DNA of 64,000 bases from Mesorhizobium sp. WSM3862 (GCF_002294985.1 NZ_NSGE01000004.1:62001-126000); one strand, 5' to 3'. Counted from the first letter of the stretch, positions 9,804 through 20,425 are shown. Program-made: numbers and translations. Notes: generated from the letters alone by a model not told the origin.

Positions 9804-10709
9804 TCACGAGCGTTTCATCGGACTGCGCGGCTGTCCGTCTCGCCAGTTGCCGTCGGCCCACATCCGCTCCAGCGCCACCCGGTAATTCGGCAAACGAAAG
9901 CTGTAGCCGGCCGCTTTGATCGCGGCGTTGGCGACGCGCTTGTTTTCGCCGTAGAAGGACCGCGCCATGGGCGAAAGTTGCGCCGTCTCGAAGGGGATTT
10001 CCGGCGGCGCCTCCACGCCCATCAGCCGGGCGGCGTAGGCGACGACATCCTGCGGCGGCGCCGGCTCGTCGTCGGTGACATTGAAGATGCCGCCGCGATT
10101 CCTATCGGCCAGGTGCCACAGGGCGCCGGCGATGTCCTCGCAATGGATGCGGTTGAAGACCTGGCCGGGCTTGACCAGGCGCCTCGCGGTGCCGTCCTCG
10201 AGATTGACCAGTGCGTTGCGGCCCGGGCCGTAAATGCCGGAAAGCCGCAGGATTGCTACCGGCTTTCCGATTTCCCGCCCAAGAGCCAGCCATTCCTGTT
10301 CGGCCGCCACCCGCATTACCGAGCGCTTCGAAACCGGCCTGCACTCGGCGCTCTCGTCCACCCAGGCGCCGCCATGGTCGCCGTAGACGCCGACGGTGGA
10401 AAGATAGCCGATCCATTGGAGCGCCGGCATCTTGTCCCGGATCGCCTCGCCGGCCGCATTGAGCACCGGATCGCCCGCTTCGTTCGGGGCGACCGAGATG
10501 ATGAGATGTGTTGTGTGCCGAAGCGCGTCGCTGATTTCCGCCGTCAACGAACCGTCGAAGCTTGACGGCTCGATGCCCGCCTCTCGCAAGGCCTCGAATT
10601 TTTCCGGCGATCGCGTCGTCCCAAGGATCGGCCCGCCATCTTCATTGGCTCTCGCAAAAGCCTTGCCGGAATAGCCGGCGCCGAAAATGAAGAAGCGTCT
10701 CTCGCCCAT
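9804..10709 (-). CDS. NAD(P)-dependent epimerase/dehydratase family protein
   Basis: This 301-residue atypical extended-SDR protein has a Rossmann motif FIFGAGYSGKAFA at the N-terminus. GYLSTVGVYGDHGG contains the catalytic Tyr region, and LRLSGIYGPGRN follows. Family members are usually annotated as nucleoside-sugar epimerases, but the substrate is not predictable. The ATG at 10709 is preceded by AAGAGG. The open frame runs much further upstream through queG, which is a frame shadow. It is 17 bases downstream of queG and probably co-transcribed. Confidence 0.85.
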   Translation of the reverse strand: MGERRFFIFGAGYSGKAFARANEDGGPILGTTRSPEKFEALREAGIEPSSFDGSLTAEISDALRHTTHLIISVAPNEAGDPVLNAAGEAIRDKMPALQWIGYLSTVGVYGDHGGAWVDESAECRPVSKRSVMRVAAEQEWLALGREIGKPVAILRLSGIYGPGRNALVNLEDGTARRLVKPGQVFNRIHCEDIAGALWHLADRNRGGIFNVTDDEPAPPQDVVAYAARLMGVEAPPEIPFETAQLSPMARSFYGENKRVANAAIKAAGYSFRLPNYRVALERMWADGNWRDGQPRSPMKRS

Positions 10710-10726
10710 CAAGTAAATCCTCTTCT

Positions 10727-11884
10727 TCAATGGTCCTTTGCGGGAACCGGCAACGCTGACAGCCATTCCTCGCGCACCGTTGCATCGCCTTCGGACTGCA
10801 AGGCTGATGCGGCGAGCTCCGCAAAATCGCGCCGCGGCATCAGTCGCGATAGCGCCCATACTGCCGCACCCCGCACCAGCGGCGAGCCGTCGTCGATTAG
10901 GCCCCGCGCGACCGGCGTCAGCGAAGCATCGTCCGAATTGCCGGCGGCGATCAGCGCGTTGCGGATGAAACGGTCGCGGCCGATGCGCTTGATCGGCGAG
11001 CCGGAGAAAAACGAGCGGAACGTCGCATCGTCGAGCAACAGCAGCTCCGACAGCCGTGGCTCGCGCAGATCTTCGCGAGCGGCAAGCTTGGCCTCGGCGG
11101 CGACGCTGGCGAATTTGTTCCACGGACACACGGCGAGGCAGTCGTCGCAGCCATAGATGCGGTTGCCGATCGCCTCGCGAAATTCGCGCGGGATCGGCCC
11201 CTTGTTCTCGATGGTGAGGTAGGAGATGCAACGCCGCGCATCGAGCCGGTAGGGCGCCGGGAAGGCATCGGTCGGGCAGATGTCGAGGCAGGCGCGGCAG
11301 GAGCCGCAATGGTCGATCTCGGCTTTGTCCGGCTCAAGCTCGGCCGTGGTGAAGATGGTGCCGAGGAACAGCCATGAGCCATGCTCGCGGCTCACCAGGT
11401 TGGTGTGCTTGCCCTGCCAGCCCAACCCCGCGGCTTCGGCAAGCGGCTTTTCCATCACCGGCGCCGTGTCGACGAAGACCTTCACGTCGCCGCCGGCCCG
11501 CGCGACGATCTTGCCCGCGATTTCCTTCAGCCGACCTTTCATCACATCGTGATAGTCGCGATTTTGCGCGTAGACCGAGATCGCACCGCGATCGTGTTTG
11601 TCGAGGACATCGCGCGGATCCCGGTCCGGACCATAGTTCATGGCGAGCACTATGATCGAACGCACTTCCGGCCACAGCGTCGAAGGCTCGGCGCGCCGCC
11701 CGATCGTCTCGGCGATCCAGTCCATCGAGCCGTGAAATCCCTCGGCGACAAACTCGGTCAGGCGCGCGGGAGCCAGCGGGATCGCGTCCGGCCGGGTGAC
11801 GGCAACGGCGTCGAAGCCGGCGCGGCGCGCCTCCGCGTCGATCAGCGCGCGCAGCTTCGTCGTGTCAGAAATCGAGGTCCGCAT
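10727..11884 (-). CDS. queG: epoxyqueuosine reductase
   Basis: This 385-residue cobalamin-dependent iron-sulfur enzyme converts epoxyqueuosine to queuosine in the tRNA wobble position. Two 4Fe-4S ferredoxin-type clusters are encoded by [12 protein letters not shown] and [11 protein letters not shown]-terminal HEAT-like tail (about residues 300-380) matches the long form of the family. The gene overlaps the upstream GST gene by 20 bases, indicating one operon. Confidence 0.95.
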   Translation of the reverse strand: MRTSISDTTKLRALIDAEARRAGFDAVAVTRPDAIPLAPARLTEFVAEGFHGSMDWIAETIGRRAEPSTLWPEVRSIIVLAMNYGPDRDPRDVLDKHDRGAISVYAQNRDYHDVMKGRLKEIAGKIVARAGGDVKVFVDTAPVMEKPLAEAAGLGWQGKHTNLVSREHGSWLFLGTIFTTAELEPDKAEIDHCGSCRACLDICPTDAFPAPYRLDARRCISYLTIENKGPIPREFREAIGNRIYGCDDCLAVCPWNKFASVAAEAKLAAREDLREPRLSELLLLDDATFRSFFSGSPIKRIGRDRFIRNALIAAGNSDDASLTPVARGLIDDGSPLVRGAAVWALSRLMPRRDFAELAASALQSEGDATVREEWLSALPVPAKDH

Positions 11885-12557
11885 AATGCGATACCGGCGA
11901 CAGGCCGCGCACGCGATCGGTGAGCAGCGGCCGGAACGACGGCCGTGATTTCACGCGAGTATACCATTCGCGCGCCGCCGCGTGCTCGCGCCAGTCGATC
12001 TCGCCGAGATAGTCGAGCACGGAAAGCGTCGCGGCCGCGGCGAGGTCGGCATAGGTCACCTTGTTGCCGGCCAGCCAATGACGCGTGCCCGCCAGCCAGT
12101 TGGTGTATTTCATGTGCTGGCGGATGTTGGCGCGCGCGGCGCGGATCGCGCCCGAATCGGGTGAGCCGCCGCCCGCCGTCTCCGGCATCACCGGCTTCAG
12201 CACCCGCTCGCGCACCAGATGGCGGGTGACCTCGCTTTCGGCCTTGCTGAGATACCAGTCGGTCAGTCGCCGGATTTCGGCGCGCTGCATCGGGTCCTCG
12301 GCAAACAGCCGCCTGTCGCGCTTCAGCACCCCGCGTGTCTCGTCAAGATATTCGGCAATGACCATGGCGCCGACGATTGGCACATCGCCTTCGGCCAGCA
12401 GGATCGGCAGCGTGCCGGCCGGATTGAGCGCCAGAAACTCCTTGCGCCGGGTCCAGGGTTTCTCCTCGATCAAGGCCAGCTCCTCGCCATACTCGCCGAA
12501 GGCGAGGCGGACGAACCGGCAGGTGGCGAACATCGGGTGGTGAAAAAGCGTCAGCAT
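11865..12557 (-). CDS. glutathione S-transferase family protein
   Basis: This 230-residue protein has an N-terminal thioredoxin-fold GST domain (residues 1-80, with [12 protein letters not shown] and the [11 protein letters not shown] glutathione-binding region). An all-helical C-terminal domain contains [21 protein letters not shown]. The substrate is unknown. It heads a run of overlapping genes with queG and the epimerase. Confidence 0.88.
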   Translation of the reverse strand: MLTLFHHPMFATCRFVRLAFGEYGEELALIEEKPWTRRKEFLALNPAGTLPILLAEGDVPIVGAMVIAEYLDETRGVLKRDRRLFAEDPMQRAEIRRLTDWYLSKAESEVTRHLVRERVLKPVMPETAGGGSPDSGAIRAARANIRQHMKYTNWLAGTRHWLAGNKVTYADLAAAATLSVLDYLGEIDWREHAAAREWYTRVKSRPSFRPLLTDRVRGLSPVSHYADLDF

Positions 12558-12717
12558 GGTTCCGCGATGATAGGGCGCACTGGCAAATTGGTGTGAGCGC
12601 CGGTAAGTCTTGGCGGCCCGATTCCAGGGACTGTCATGTGTTGCGACCTATAGGGGCACTTCCGCGCCATGACAAGCAAGCCCTTCCCCTTAGCCGTCAC
12701 TCGAAGCAGAGGTTGCC

Positions 12718-13524
12718 ATGGAAAGCCAGACCATCGTCGAAGCACTGCTGCTTGGGCTGATCGAGGGCCTGACCGAATTCATCCCGGTCTCGTCGACCGG
12801 TCACATCCTGCTCGCCGGCCATTTCCTCGGCTTCCATTCGACCGGCAAGGCCTTCGAGATCCTGATCCAGCTCGGCGCGATTCTTGCGATCTTGAGCGTC
12901 TATTTCCGCCGCCTCTGGAAGATGCTGCTCGAACTGCCGCATGACCGGCTGACAAGGCATTTCGCCATCGGCATCCTCATCGCCTTCCTGCCGGCGGCGC
13001 TCATCGGCGCGCTGGCGCATGACTTCATCAAGACCTTCCTGTTCGAATCGCCGCGCCTGATCTGCATCATGCTGATCATTGGCGGCGTGGTGCTGCTCGC
13101 CGTCGACCGCATGAACCTCAAGCCCGTCTACCGCGATGTCGAGCGCTTCCCGACCAGGCTTTACCTGCAGATCGGCCTGTTCCAGTGCCTGTCGCTGATA
13201 CCCGGCACCTCGCGCTCCGGCTCGACCATCGTCGGCGCGCTGCTCTTGGGCGTCGACAAGCGCGCGGCGGCGGAGTTTTCCTTCTTCCTCGCCATGCCGA
13301 CCATGGTCGGGGCCTTCGCCTTCGATCTGTTCAAGAACCGCAACGTGCTGACCTCGGCCGACCTGCCGATCATCGCCGTCGGCTTCATCGCCGCCTTCGT
13401 CACCGCGCTCTTCGTGGTGCGCTTCCTGCTCGATTACGTCTCGCGCAAGGGCTATTCGCTGTTCGGCTGGTGGCGGCTGGTGGTTGGCGGGCTCGGACTG
13501 GCGGCGCTGATGATCTGGGGGTGA
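12718..13524 (+). CDS. uppP: undecaprenyl-diphosphatase
   Basis: This 268-residue polytopic membrane protein of the UppP/BacA family recycles undecaprenyl diphosphate to the monophosphate for cell wall synthesis. The two family motifs are clear: [16 protein letters not shown] near the N-terminus and [12 protein letters not shown] near residue 160. An AGAGG site precedes the ATG. It is transcribed divergently from the GST gene and convergently with yraN. Confidence 0.95.
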   Translation: MESQTIVEALLLGLIEGLTEFIPVSSTGHILLAGHFLGFHSTGKAFEILIQLGAILAILSVYFRRLWKMLLELPHDRLTRHFAIGILIAFLPAALIGALAHDFIKTFLFESPRLICIMLIIGGVVLLAVDRMNLKPVYRDVERFPTRLYLQIGLFQCLSLIPGTSRSGSTIVGALLLGVDKRAAAEFSFFLAMPTMVGAFAFDLFKNRNVLTSADLPIIAVGFIAAFVTALFVVRFLLDYVSRKGYSLFGWWRLVVGGLGLAALMIWG

Positions 13525-13555
13525 GCTTATCCTCCCACGAGTTGGGAGGGTAAGC
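13525..13555. terminator. bidirectional terminator between uppP and yraN
   Basis: GCTTATCCTCCCA pairs with TGGGAGGGTAAGC around a five-base loop, directly after the uppP stop and just before the yraN stop on the other strand. No long T-run follows, but the position between convergent genes supports the call. Confidence 0.6.
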
Positions 13556-13558
13556 CCC

Positions 13559-13936
13559 TCAATTCCGCCCGTAAAATGCATTCTCGACATGCACTGGCCA
13601 GCGCCAGGGCAGCACCGCCACCATGTCGAAGCGCACCGACAGCCGGCCATAGTCCGGCTGGCGCGACAGCCAGAGGTCGGCGGCACCCTCGATGCGCCGT
13701 TCCGAGGCGTGGGCGATCGCTTCCATCGCCTCCATCAGCGTGCGCCGCGCCTTGACCTCGACGAACAGCACCAGGTCGCCGCGCCTGGCGATCAGGTCGA
13801 TCTCGCCGAGCTTTGTGCGATGGCGGCGCGCAAGGATGCGATAGCCCTTCAGCATCAGCGCCAACGCCGCCAGCCATTCGCCGCGATGGCCGCGCCGATA
13901 GGCTTTTCGCCGATGACCGACGGTGCGCTCAGCCAC
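13559..13936 (-). CDS. yraN: YraN/UPF0102 family endonuclease-like protein
   Basis: This 125-residue protein belongs to the UPF0102 family, which has a restriction endonuclease-like fold. The conserved core [20 protein letters not shown] is present with the acidic and lysine residues expected of a nuclease site. Function in the cell is not settled. It overlaps the end of rsmI by eight bases, the conserved rsmI-yraN arrangement of proteobacteria. Confidence 0.9.
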   Translation of the reverse strand: MAERTVGHRRKAYRRGHRGEWLAALALMLKGYRILARRHRTKLGEIDLIARRGDLVLFVEVKARRTLMEAMEAIAHASERRIEGAADLWLSRQPDYGRLSVRFDMVAVLPWRWPVHVENAFYGRN

Positions 13937-14825
13937 CGCCGTCCGCCTTCAGCTCGATCAGCCGGCGATAGAGCGCCTGTTTCTGGCCACCGGTCATTTT
14001 CGCCGCTTCCGCCGCCGCCTTGGAGGCCGGCATTTCGGCGGCTAAAGACAACAGCAGCCGGTCGATGTCGGCCGGCTGGTCCTCGGCCGCCTCCGGCGGG
14101 CCGACGCAGACCACGATTTCGCCCTTGGGCGTCTCGGCCGCCGCGTAGTGATCGGCAAGCTCTCCGAGCGTCCCCGTTCGCATCTCCTCGAACGCCTTGG
14201 TCAGCTCGCGGCCGATCGCCGCTTTGCGCGCTCCGCCAAGCGCTTGCGCCATCGCAGCAAGCGTCTCGGCCAGCCGGCGCGGCGATTCATAGAAGATGAG
14301 CGTCGCCGGCACCTGCCTGAAGCTTTCGAGCTTGGTGAGCCTCTGGCCCGCCTTGGCCGGCAAGAAGCCGGCGAACAGAAAGGCGTCGGAAGGCAGGCCG
14401 GAAGCGGTCAGCGCGGCAAGCGCCGCCGACGGTCCGGGCACCGGAATAACGCGTATGCCGCGCTCCAGCGCCTCGCCGACCAGCCGGTAGCCGGGATCGG
14501 AAACCAGCGGCGTGCCGGCATCCGAGATCAGCGCCACGCTCTGTCCGGCAGCGAGCGATTCGATCAGCTTCGGCCCGGCCTCGGCGGCATTGTGCTCGTG
14601 ATAGGCCGTGGTGCGCCGGCGAATGCCGTAGCGTTCGAGCAGCACGCGCGAGACGCGGGTGTCCTCGCAGGCAACGATGTCGGCGCCGGCCAGCGTCTCC
14701 AGCGCTCGCAGCGTGACATCGGCGAGATTGCCAATCGGCGTCGCCACCAGATAGAGCGCCGGCTCCAGCGGCCGCGCCGCAATTTCGGTCTGCCCGATTA
14801 CATAGCTGCGTTTGTCGCCGGTCAA
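13929..14825 (-). CDS. rsmI: 16S rRNA (cytidine(1402)-2'-O)-methyltransferase
   Basis: This SAM-dependent tetrapyrrole methylase-fold enzyme 2'-O-methylates C1402 in the ribosomal decoding centre. Family motifs [19 protein letters not shown] and [15 protein letters not shown] are intact. I chose the TTG at 14825 (298 residues) because GGGGAGG lies seven bases upstream. An in-frame ATG at 14918 would add 31 residues and lacks a good ribosome site. yraN follows with an overlap. Confidence 0.9.
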   Translation of the reverse strand: MTGDKRSYVIGQTEIAARPLEPALYLVATPIGNLADVTLRALETLAGADIVACEDTRVSRVLLERYGIRRRTTAYHEHNAAEAGPKLIESLAAGQSVALISDAGTPLVSDPGYRLVGEALERGIRVIPVPGPSAALAALTASGLPSDAFLFAGFLPAKAGQRLTKLESFRQVPATLIFYESPRRLAETLAAMAQALGGARKAAIGRELTKAFEEMRTGTLGELADHYAAAETPKGEIVVCVGPPEAAEDQPADIDRLLLSLAAEMPASKAAAEAAKMTGGQKQALYRRLIELKADGGG

Positions 14826-14978
14826 TCGAGGCCCTCCCCACGCGCCACTGTTTGCCACGGCTGATCTGCGGTTGCAAAACGTGATGGCGATGCAAGGGAA
14901 TCGCCATGCCTTTGCCACGATGCGGAACCAAACCGCATAAGGCGGATTTTACCCCTGATTCCCGAGGAGGAGGACAGG

Positions 14979-15176
14979 ATGGACAGCCTGATCATTCAAG
15001 ACGCTTTCACGCCCTATTATTCGGGCTGCAAGCGCTTTGCCGGATCGGAGAAGGTTGCCGGTTCGGAGAATCGGGAACCCTCCGCCAGGACAAAGGACAA
15101 GGAAGCGATGAAGCCGCTTCCAAGCCCCGCGGTTCAAGACGCCTCGACCGAAACCGAAAGCACGACGGAGCACTGA
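14979..15176 (+). CDS. small hypothetical protein
   Basis: This 65-residue protein has a strong GAGGAGGAGG ribosome site upstream of the ATG. The N-terminus contains DAFTPYYSGCKRF; the rest is polar, with a Ser/Thr/Glu-rich tail. There is no signal peptide or membrane helix and no recognised family. It is divergent from rsmI. The good ribosome site is the main support for a real gene. Confidence 0.55.
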   Translation: MDSLIIQDAFTPYYSGCKRFAGSEKVAGSENREPSARTKDKEAMKPLPSPAVQDASTETESTTEH

Positions 15177-15183
15177 CCGGACG

Positions 15184-15372
15184 ATGCCCAATCGCTTCGA
15201 CATTTTCATCACACGACTCGAAAGCAAGACCGCCCGCGAGGGCATTCCTTCCCATCCGATCGCCGCCCAGCACGGGAACCGCCGCGACAAGACCGACCTG
15301 AAGCAAGGCCGTTCCGGCGACGCGCATGCGGAAAAGGATCGCGGGAAGCACCGCCAGAAGCACGACGCCTAG
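15184..15372 (+). CDS. small basic hypothetical protein
   Basis: This 62-residue polar protein, rich in Lys, Arg, His and Asp, ends in KHRQKHDA. It begins eight bases after the stop of the preceding small gene in the same direction. The ribosome site is poor. It could be a second gene of a small operon or a chance frame. Confidence 0.35.
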   Translation: MPNRFDIFITRLESKTAREGIPSHPIAAQHGNRRDKTDLKQGRSGDAHAEKDRGKHRQKHDA

Positions 15373-15454
15373 AGCAGTTGCGACGCTTCGCGATCTCTCG
15401 CCTCATCCCAGGCGGAGCGAGGAGCGAAGCGCCATGCTTGGCGCCTGACGCCAT

Positions 15455-15778
15455 TCAGCCCAGATATTTAGTGACCTTCGCCTCGAGCAGCCGCACCAGT
15501 TCCGGATCCATGAACGCATAGTTGTCCGGGATGTCGAGGCAGATCACCTGTGCCCGCATCAGGCTTGACCGGAACTTCTTCTGCAGCTTGGCCCGATGGG
15601 CCTTCTCCATGACGAAGATGATGTCGGCCCACGCGACCAGTTCATGCGTCAGCGGGTTGTCCGCGTCGTGATTGGTGCCGGCCGATTCGACCTCGAGGTC
15701 GCGGCGCCTGGAAAACACCTGCTCGGCGGTGGGGCTGCGCAGGCGGTTCTGGCTGCAGACGAAGAGAACCTTTTTCAC
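15455..15778 (-). CDS. low molecular weight phosphatase family protein
   Basis: This 107-residue protein resembles a predicted protein-tyrosine phosphatase of the short COG4551 type. The N-terminal loop FVCSQNRLRSPTAE gives the CX5R signature with nucleophile Cys8 and Arg14. It is shorter than classical LMW-PTPs (about 150), and a DPE motif near residue 92 may supply the general acid. It overlaps hemW by four bases (ATGA). Confidence 0.82.
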   Translation of the reverse strand: MKKVLFVCSQNRLRSPTAEQVFSRRRDLEVESAGTNHDADNPLTHELVAWADIIFVMEKAHRAKLQKKFRSSLMRAQVICLDIPDNYAFMDPELVRLLEAKVTKYLG

Positions 15779-16953
15779 CGCGCGAGGTCTGCCACCACCG
15801 CATCGAGCACGATCATGCCGGCGGTCGTGGCGCGGAGGCGGGCGTTGCCGACAGGCGCCACCAGCCCCTCTTCCTGCAGCACCGACAATCGCTCGCTCGC
15901 CAGACTACGCCCGGCAAGCGTCTCGTAGCGCTGGAGGTCGATGCCTTCGGCCAGCCGCAGCCCCATCAATAGGAACTCGTCGGCTTCTTCGGCGCGCGTC
16001 AGCACCTCGCCGCCGGTGACGCCATGGCCCCTGGCTTCGACCAGGTTGGCCCAGGTCTCAGGCATCTTTTCCGCGACCGTCACGGTACGGCGGCCGTTCT
16101 CGACGAAGCGGCCATGCGCGCCGGGTCCGACGCCGACATATTCGCCGTAGCGCCAATAAGTCAGGTTGTGCCGGCTTTCCGCGCCCGGCCGCGCGTGGTT
16201 GGAGATTTCGTAGGCCGGAAGCCCGTGCGCCGCGGTCACCTCCTGCGTCAGCGCGTAGAGGTCGGCGGCATGGTCGTTGTCGGGCAGGACGAATTTTCGC
16301 GCTGAGTGGAGTGCATGGAACGGCGTGCCCTCCTCGATCGTGAGCTGATAGAGCGACAGGTGGTCGGCGGCGTGCCCGATCGCTTCCTCAAGCTCTAAAG
16401 CCCAAGCCTCCGGCGTCTGGCCGGGCCGCGCATAGATCAGGTCGAAGGAGAGCCGCGGAAAGATTTCCCGCGCCAGCCCGATGGCGTGCAGCGCCTCCTC
16501 GACATTGTGCAGCCGGCCGAGGAAGCGCAGGTCCTTGTCGTTCAGCGCCTGCACGCCGAGCGAGACACGGTTGACGCCGGCCGCCCGATAACCGCGGAAG
16601 CGCTCCGCCTCGACCGAGGACGGATTGGCCTCCAGCGTCACCTCGATCCCGGCAGGCACCGTCCAGTTCTTCGCTACGGCTTCCAGAACCGCTGACACCG
16701 TTTCCGGCTTCATCAGCGACGGCGTGCCGCCGCCGAGGAAGACGCTGGTCACCTCGCGCGGCCCGGTGCGGGCGCGCATCGTCTTGAGCTCCGTCTCGAA
16801 GGCCCGCGCAAAACGCTCCTGGTCGACCGGCTGGTGGCGAACGTGGCTGTTGAAGTCGCAGTAAGGGCATTTGGCCGCGCAGAACGGCCAATGGATATAG
16901 ACGCCGAAGCCGGGGCTGCGGTCGAGCGGCATGGTCTGGCCGGTTCCGATCAT
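15775..16953 (-). CDS. hemW: HemW, radical SAM heme chaperone
   Basis: This 392-residue radical SAM protein was formerly annotated as oxygen-independent coproporphyrinogen III oxidase. The cluster motif CAAKCPYC (Cys25, Cys29, Cys32) and a following Phe are HemW features. [10 protein letters not shown] and the C-terminal HemN_C region are present. HemW is thought to deliver heme to respiratory enzymes rather than oxidise coproporphyrinogen. ATGA overlaps couple it to rdgB upstream and the phosphatase downstream. Confidence 0.93.
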   Translation of the reverse strand: MIGTGQTMPLDRSPGFGVYIHWPFCAAKCPYCDFNSHVRHQPVDQERFARAFETELKTMRARTGPREVTSVFLGGGTPSLMKPETVSAVLEAVAKNWTVPAGIEVTLEANPSSVEAERFRGYRAAGVNRVSLGVQALNDKDLRFLGRLHNVEEALHAIGLAREIFPRLSFDLIYARPGQTPEAWALELEEAIGHAADHLSLYQLTIEEGTPFHALHSARKFVLPDNDHAADLYALTQEVTAAHGLPAYEISNHARPGAESRHNLTYWRYGEYVGVGPGAHGRFVENGRRTVTVAEKMPETWANLVEARGHGVTGGEVLTRAEEADEFLLMGLRLAEGIDLQRYETLAGRSLASERLSVLQEEGLVAPVGNARLRATTAGMIVLDAVVADLAR

Positions 16954-17627
16954 TTTGACCCTAGCCGCGCCAGATCCAGCCGCGCCAAATCCAAGCGGGC
17001 TTGGGCAAACTTCTGGAAGGCGCGGGCGCGGTGCGACAGGGCTGTTGCCTGGCCGGGCTTCCAGCCATGCTTTTGCTCGGCGCTCATCTCGCCAAAAGTC
17101 TTGGCGAAGCCGTTGGGCAGGAACACCGGATCGTAGCCGAAGCCGAGCGTGCCGCGCGGCGGCCAGACCAGCGTGCCTTCGGCCTCGCCGCGGTAATATT
17201 CGGCCTCGCCATCGGGAAAGGCGAGGCAGATGACGGCGACGAAACGGCCGGTGCGCTGCGCCGGCTCGGTCGCGCCGACCTCCTGCAGCGCCACTTCGGT
17301 GCGCTGCATGGCCATGCCGAAATCGCGTGTGCCGTCCGCCGTCTCGGCCCAGTTGGCGGTGTAGACGCCGGGCGCCCCGTCGAGCGCATCGACGCAGAGC
17401 CCCGAATCGTCCGACAGCGCCGGCAGGCCGGTGGCCTTGGCCGCGGCATAGGCCTTGATATAGGCATTCTCCTCGAAGGTCGTGCCGGTCTCGTCCGGTT
17501 CCGGCAGGCCGTACTCCTTGGCCGATTTCGCCTCGAAGCCGAACGGGGCCATTAAGTCGGCGAATTCGCGCAGCTTGCCTTCATTGTGGCTGGCGACGAC
17601 GATCTTTTGTCCGTTCAAAGAATGCAT
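16950..17627 (-). CDS. rdgB: XTP/dITP diphosphatase
   Basis: This 225-residue Ham1/RdgB-family pyrophosphatase hydrolyses non-canonical purine nucleotides (dITP, XTP) and so prevents their incorporation into DNA. Motifs [24 protein letters not shown] and [11 protein letters not shown] are intact. The C-terminal [12 protein letters not shown] is a short duplicated tail beyond the core. It forms an overlapping block with hemW. Confidence 0.95.
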   Translation of the reverse strand: MHSLNGQKIVVASHNEGKLREFADLMAPFGFEAKSAKEYGLPEPDETGTTFEENAYIKAYAAAKATGLPALSDDSGLCVDALDGAPGVYTANWAETADGTRDFGMAMQRTEVALQEVGATEPAQRTGRFVAVICLAFPDGEAEYYRGEAEGTLVWPPRGTLGFGYDPVFLPNGFAKTFGEMSAEQKHGWKPGQATALSHRARAFQKFAQARLDLARLDLARLGSK

Positions 17628-18038
17628 TCAGAGACCCCAGATCCTTGGTTCGGCGAACTCGATCGAATTGCCCGAAGGGTCGCGGATATAGATCGAATGT
17701 CCGCCCTGCGGCCACTCGAAATCGCTTTCGATGGCGATGTTCTTGGCCGCCAGATGCTTGCGCCATTCGGCAATCTCGGCTGCAGTCGCGGTGAAGCAAA
17801 GATGCCCCTCGCCGACCGTGCCGTGCGGCGGCACCTCCAGCCTGGCGTCGGGCGCCGGCGGAATTTTCGTCGCCTCGGCATTGAAGATGAGCAGCACGCC
17901 GTTGCCGCAGCGGAAGAAGACGTGGCGGCCTTCGACCTTGCCCAGCGGATCCAGGCCGAGGATGTCGCGGTAGAAGGCTTCGGCCTCAGACAGATCAGTC
18001 ACATAGAGTGCTGATTCCAAAATCGCGGAGGGGGTCAC
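17628..18038 (-). CDS. VOC family (glyoxalase/bleomycin resistance-like) protein
   Basis: This 136-residue vicinal oxygen chelate protein has two beta-alpha-beta-beta-beta halves. Metal-ligand candidates are His in GEGHLCFTA and Glu in GNSIEFAEP. A conserved YIRDPSGNSIE motif is near the C-terminus. Its stop codon directly abuts the rdgB start, so it is the first gene of the rdgB-hemW operon. Substrate unknown. Confidence 0.88.
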   Translation of the reverse strand: MTPSAILESALYVTDLSEAEAFYRDILGLDPLGKVEGRHVFFRCGNGVLLIFNAEATKIPPAPDARLEVPPHGTVGEGHLCFTATAAEIAEWRKHLAAKNIAIESDFEWPQGGHSIYIRDPSGNSIEFAEPRIWGL

Positions 18039-18039
18039 G

Positions 18040-18200
18040 AGGCGCCCCCCTCTGCCCTGCCGGGCATCTCCCCCTCAAGGGGGGAGATTGGCAGCTCCAC
18101 CGACAGTGTTTCGACGGCGAAGATTGGCGAAGGCCGAGGTGAGGTCCGATCTCCCCCCTTGAGGGGGATATGGCCGGCAGGCCAGAGGGGGGTGCCTAGG
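18040..18200. repeat. intergenic palindromic repeat (copy 3)
   Basis: Two facing half-elements: CCCCCCTCTGCCCTGCCGGG with hairpin ATCTCCCCCTC...GGGGGGAGAT on the left. On the right, CCCCCTTGAGGGGGATATGG is followed by CCGGCAGGCCAGAGGGG. This is a second subtype, shared with copy 4 near 60.1 kb. It lies between the VOC gene and the rph stop. Confidence 0.8.
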
Positions 18201-18216
18201 CTCGGCATTCGAAAAC

Positions 18217-18933
18217 CTACGCCACCGCCATCTGCTGCAGGCTGACCAGCCGCGAAATACCCTTCTTGGCCAGCCCCATCAGCGCCGAGAACTGCTCTTC
18301 GGAGAAGGGCTCGCCTTCCGCCGTGCCCTGGATCTCGACGATGCCGCCCTTGCCGGTCATGACGAAATTGGCGTCGGTGCCGGCCGAGGAATCCTCGAGA
18401 TAATCGAGATCGATGACCGGCTGTCCGTCATGGATGCCGCAGGAGATCGCCGCGACATGGTCCTTGAGCACCTTGGAAACGCTGGCCATCTGGCGCGCTT
18501 CCATCCAGCGCAGGCAATCGTATAGCGCCACCCAGCCGCCGGTGATCGAGGCGGTGCGGGTGCCGCCGTCGGCCTGGATGACGTCGCAATCGACGGTGAT
18601 CTGCTGTTCGCCTAGCGCCTGCAGGTCGACAACGGCGCGCAACGAACGACCGATCAGCCGCTGGATCTCGAGCGTGCGGCCGCCCTGCTTGCCGGCGGAG
18701 GCCTCGCGGCGCATCCGCTCGCCCGTCGAGCGCGGCAGCATGCCGTATTCGGCCGTAACCCAGCCCTTGCCGGAATTGCGCATCCAGGCCGGCACCTTTT
18801 CCTCCAGGCTCGCCGTGCACAGCACATGCGTGTCGCCGAACTTCACCAGGCACGAGCCTTCGGCATGCTTGGAGACGCCGCGCTCGAAGGAGATGGCGCG
18901 CATTTCGTCGGGCTGGCGTTTGGAGGGGCGCAT
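18217..18933 (-). CDS. rph: ribonuclease PH
   Basis: This 238-residue phosphorolytic 3'-5' exoribonuclease trims tRNA 3' ends. The N-terminus [12 protein letters not shown] and the phosphate-binding [15 protein letters not shown] region are conserved. An AGAAGG site precedes the ATG at 18933; the open frame extends to 18999 without a better start. It is divergent from hrcA, an arrangement common in alphaproteobacteria. Confidence 0.96.
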   Translation of the reverse strand: MRPSKRQPDEMRAISFERGVSKHAEGSCLVKFGDTHVLCTASLEEKVPAWMRNSGKGWVTAEYGMLPRSTGERMRREASAGKQGGRTLEIQRLIGRSLRAVVDLQALGEQQITVDCDVIQADGGTRTASITGGWVALYDCLRWMEARQMASVSKVLKDHVAAISCGIHDGQPVIDLDYLEDSSAGTDANFVMTGKGGIVEIQGTAEGEPFSEEQFSALMGLAKKGISRLVSLQQMAVA

Positions 18934-19113
18934 TCGGCCTTCTTTCCTATGGTTTTGGATTCGTCGGCGGCTTGTAGACGCATGCGGCGGATGGCGCAAA
19001 GGAAAAGGGCGTCAAGGAAACGGGGAGTCAAGGAAACGGCGCAAGCGAAAATGGCCCGGGTTGCGCCAGGGAGGCTTAAGTCTATATCTTTCGATAGGAG
19101 GTTTTTCGCTGGA

Positions 19114-20196
19114 ATGAACAAGGCAGTCGATCCCGCATCGCAGCCGCCCGTGTTTCAGTCGCTCGACATGCGCTCGCGCGACATCTTCCGGCGGATTGTC
19201 GATTCCTATCTGCGCGACGGCGAGCCGGTCGGCTCGCGCAGCCTGTCGCGCATCCTGCCGTCGTCGCTGTCACCGGCCACCATCCGCAACGTGATGAGCG
19301 ACCTTGAGCATCTGGGGCTGATCTACGCGCCGCATATCTCGGCCGGGCGCCTGCCGACCCAGACCGGCCTGCGCTTCTTCGTCGATGCCTTCATGGAGCT
19401 CGGCGATCTGTCGGACGACGAGCGCCGCGTCATCGAGGCGCAGGTGCGTGCCTCGGGCTCGGGCGCGACGCTGGAGCATATGCTGACAGAGGCCAGCCAG
19501 ATGCTCTCCGGCATGTCGCGCGGCGCCGGCCTGGTGCTCGCCGCCAAGAACGAGGTGGCTCTGAAGCACATCGAGTTCATCCAGTTGGAACCCACCAAGG
19601 CGCTCGCCGTCCTCGTGTCGCAGAGCGGCGATGTCGAGAACCGCGTTGTCGACCTGCCGGCCGGTATCACCGTCTCGCAGCTGCACGAGGCCTCGAACTT
19701 CCTCAACGCCCATATCCGCGGCCGCACGCTGGCCGAGGCCCGGGTCGAGATCGCGCGCATCAAGGACGAGACCAGGGCGGCTCTCGACACGCTGTCGCAG
19801 GAACTGGTCGAGAAGGGCCTCGCGGTCTGGGCCGGCGCCGAAAGCGGCCTGCCGGCGCGCCTCATCGTGCGCGGCCGCGCCAATCTTCTGGAAAACGTCA
19901 CCGCCCAGGCCGATCTCGAATTGCTGCGCCATCTGTTCGAGGATCTGGAAACGCAGGACGGACTGCTGCAGCTCCTCGATCTCGCCGAGGAAGGTCCGGG
20001 CGTGCGCATCTTCATCGGCTCGGAGAACAAGTTGTTCTCGCTGTCCGGTTCCTCGCTCGTGGTCGCGCCCTATCGCGACAAGGATGCACGCGTCGTCGGC
20101 GCGCTCGGCGTCATCGGCCCGACGCGATTGAACTATGCCCGCATCGTCCCGATGGTCGACTATACGGCCCAGTTGATTTCGCGCATGTTGAGGTAG
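19114..20196 (+). CDS. hrcA: heat-inducible transcription repressor HrcA
   Basis: This 360-residue winged-helix repressor of groESL-type heat shock genes acts through the CIRCE operator. The N-terminal block [20 protein letters not shown] and [19 protein letters not shown] form the DNA-binding domain. The C-terminus [19 protein letters not shown] end is intact. A strong AGGAGG lies 12 bases before the ATG, slightly far. In many relatives grpE follows, but here a small acidic helical protein does. Confidence 0.95.
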   Translation: MNKAVDPASQPPVFQSLDMRSRDIFRRIVDSYLRDGEPVGSRSLSRILPSSLSPATIRNVMSDLEHLGLIYAPHISAGRLPTQTGLRFFVDAFMELGDLSDDERRVIEAQVRASGSGATLEHMLTEASQMLSGMSRGAGLVLAAKNEVALKHIEFIQLEPTKALAVLVSQSGDVENRVVDLPAGITVSQLHEASNFLNAHIRGRTLAEARVEIARIKDETRAALDTLSQELVEKGLAVWAGAESGLPARLIVRGRANLLENVTAQADLELLRHLFEDLETQDGLLQLLDLAEEGPGVRIFIGSENKLFSLSGSSLVVAPYRDKDARVVGALGVIGPTRLNYARIVPMVDYTAQLISRMLR

Positions 20197-20227
20197 GCGA
20201 GCGGGAAACGTCGCAAGGAGGGTGGAA

Positions 20228-20425
20228 ATGGCGCTGGAATCGTTCAAGGCCCAGATCAGCCTGCTGCTCGAGGAGATGGTGAACCAGCCGGAAGACGATC
20301 ACGAGATCCAGGAGCTACTGCGCGAGAAGCTCAGGGAAATGCGCGCCATGGGCCTGCCGCTGCCGGCCGATCTGGTCGCGCTGGAAAAGCAGCTCGACGA
20401 CGATCTGGATATCGAAGAGAGCTGA
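20228..20425 (+). CDS. small acidic helical hypothetical protein
   Basis: This 65-residue protein is predicted almost wholly alpha-helical, with a heptad-like first half (FKAQISLLLEEMVNQ) and an acidic tail (LDDDLDIEES). AGGAGG is six bases from the ATG; a GTG at 20222 is a poorer start. It lies 31 bases after hrcA and is probably co-transcribed with it. No recognised domain. Confidence 0.7.
   Translation: MALESFKAQISLLLEEMVNQPEDDHEIQELLREKLREMRAMGLPLPADLVALEKQLDDDLDIEES

Noticed and set aside
14923..14945. GGAAC upstream of the first small gene as an EcfG promoter
   Set aside because: At the right distance the sequence is GATT rather than CGTT, so the -10 part is missing.
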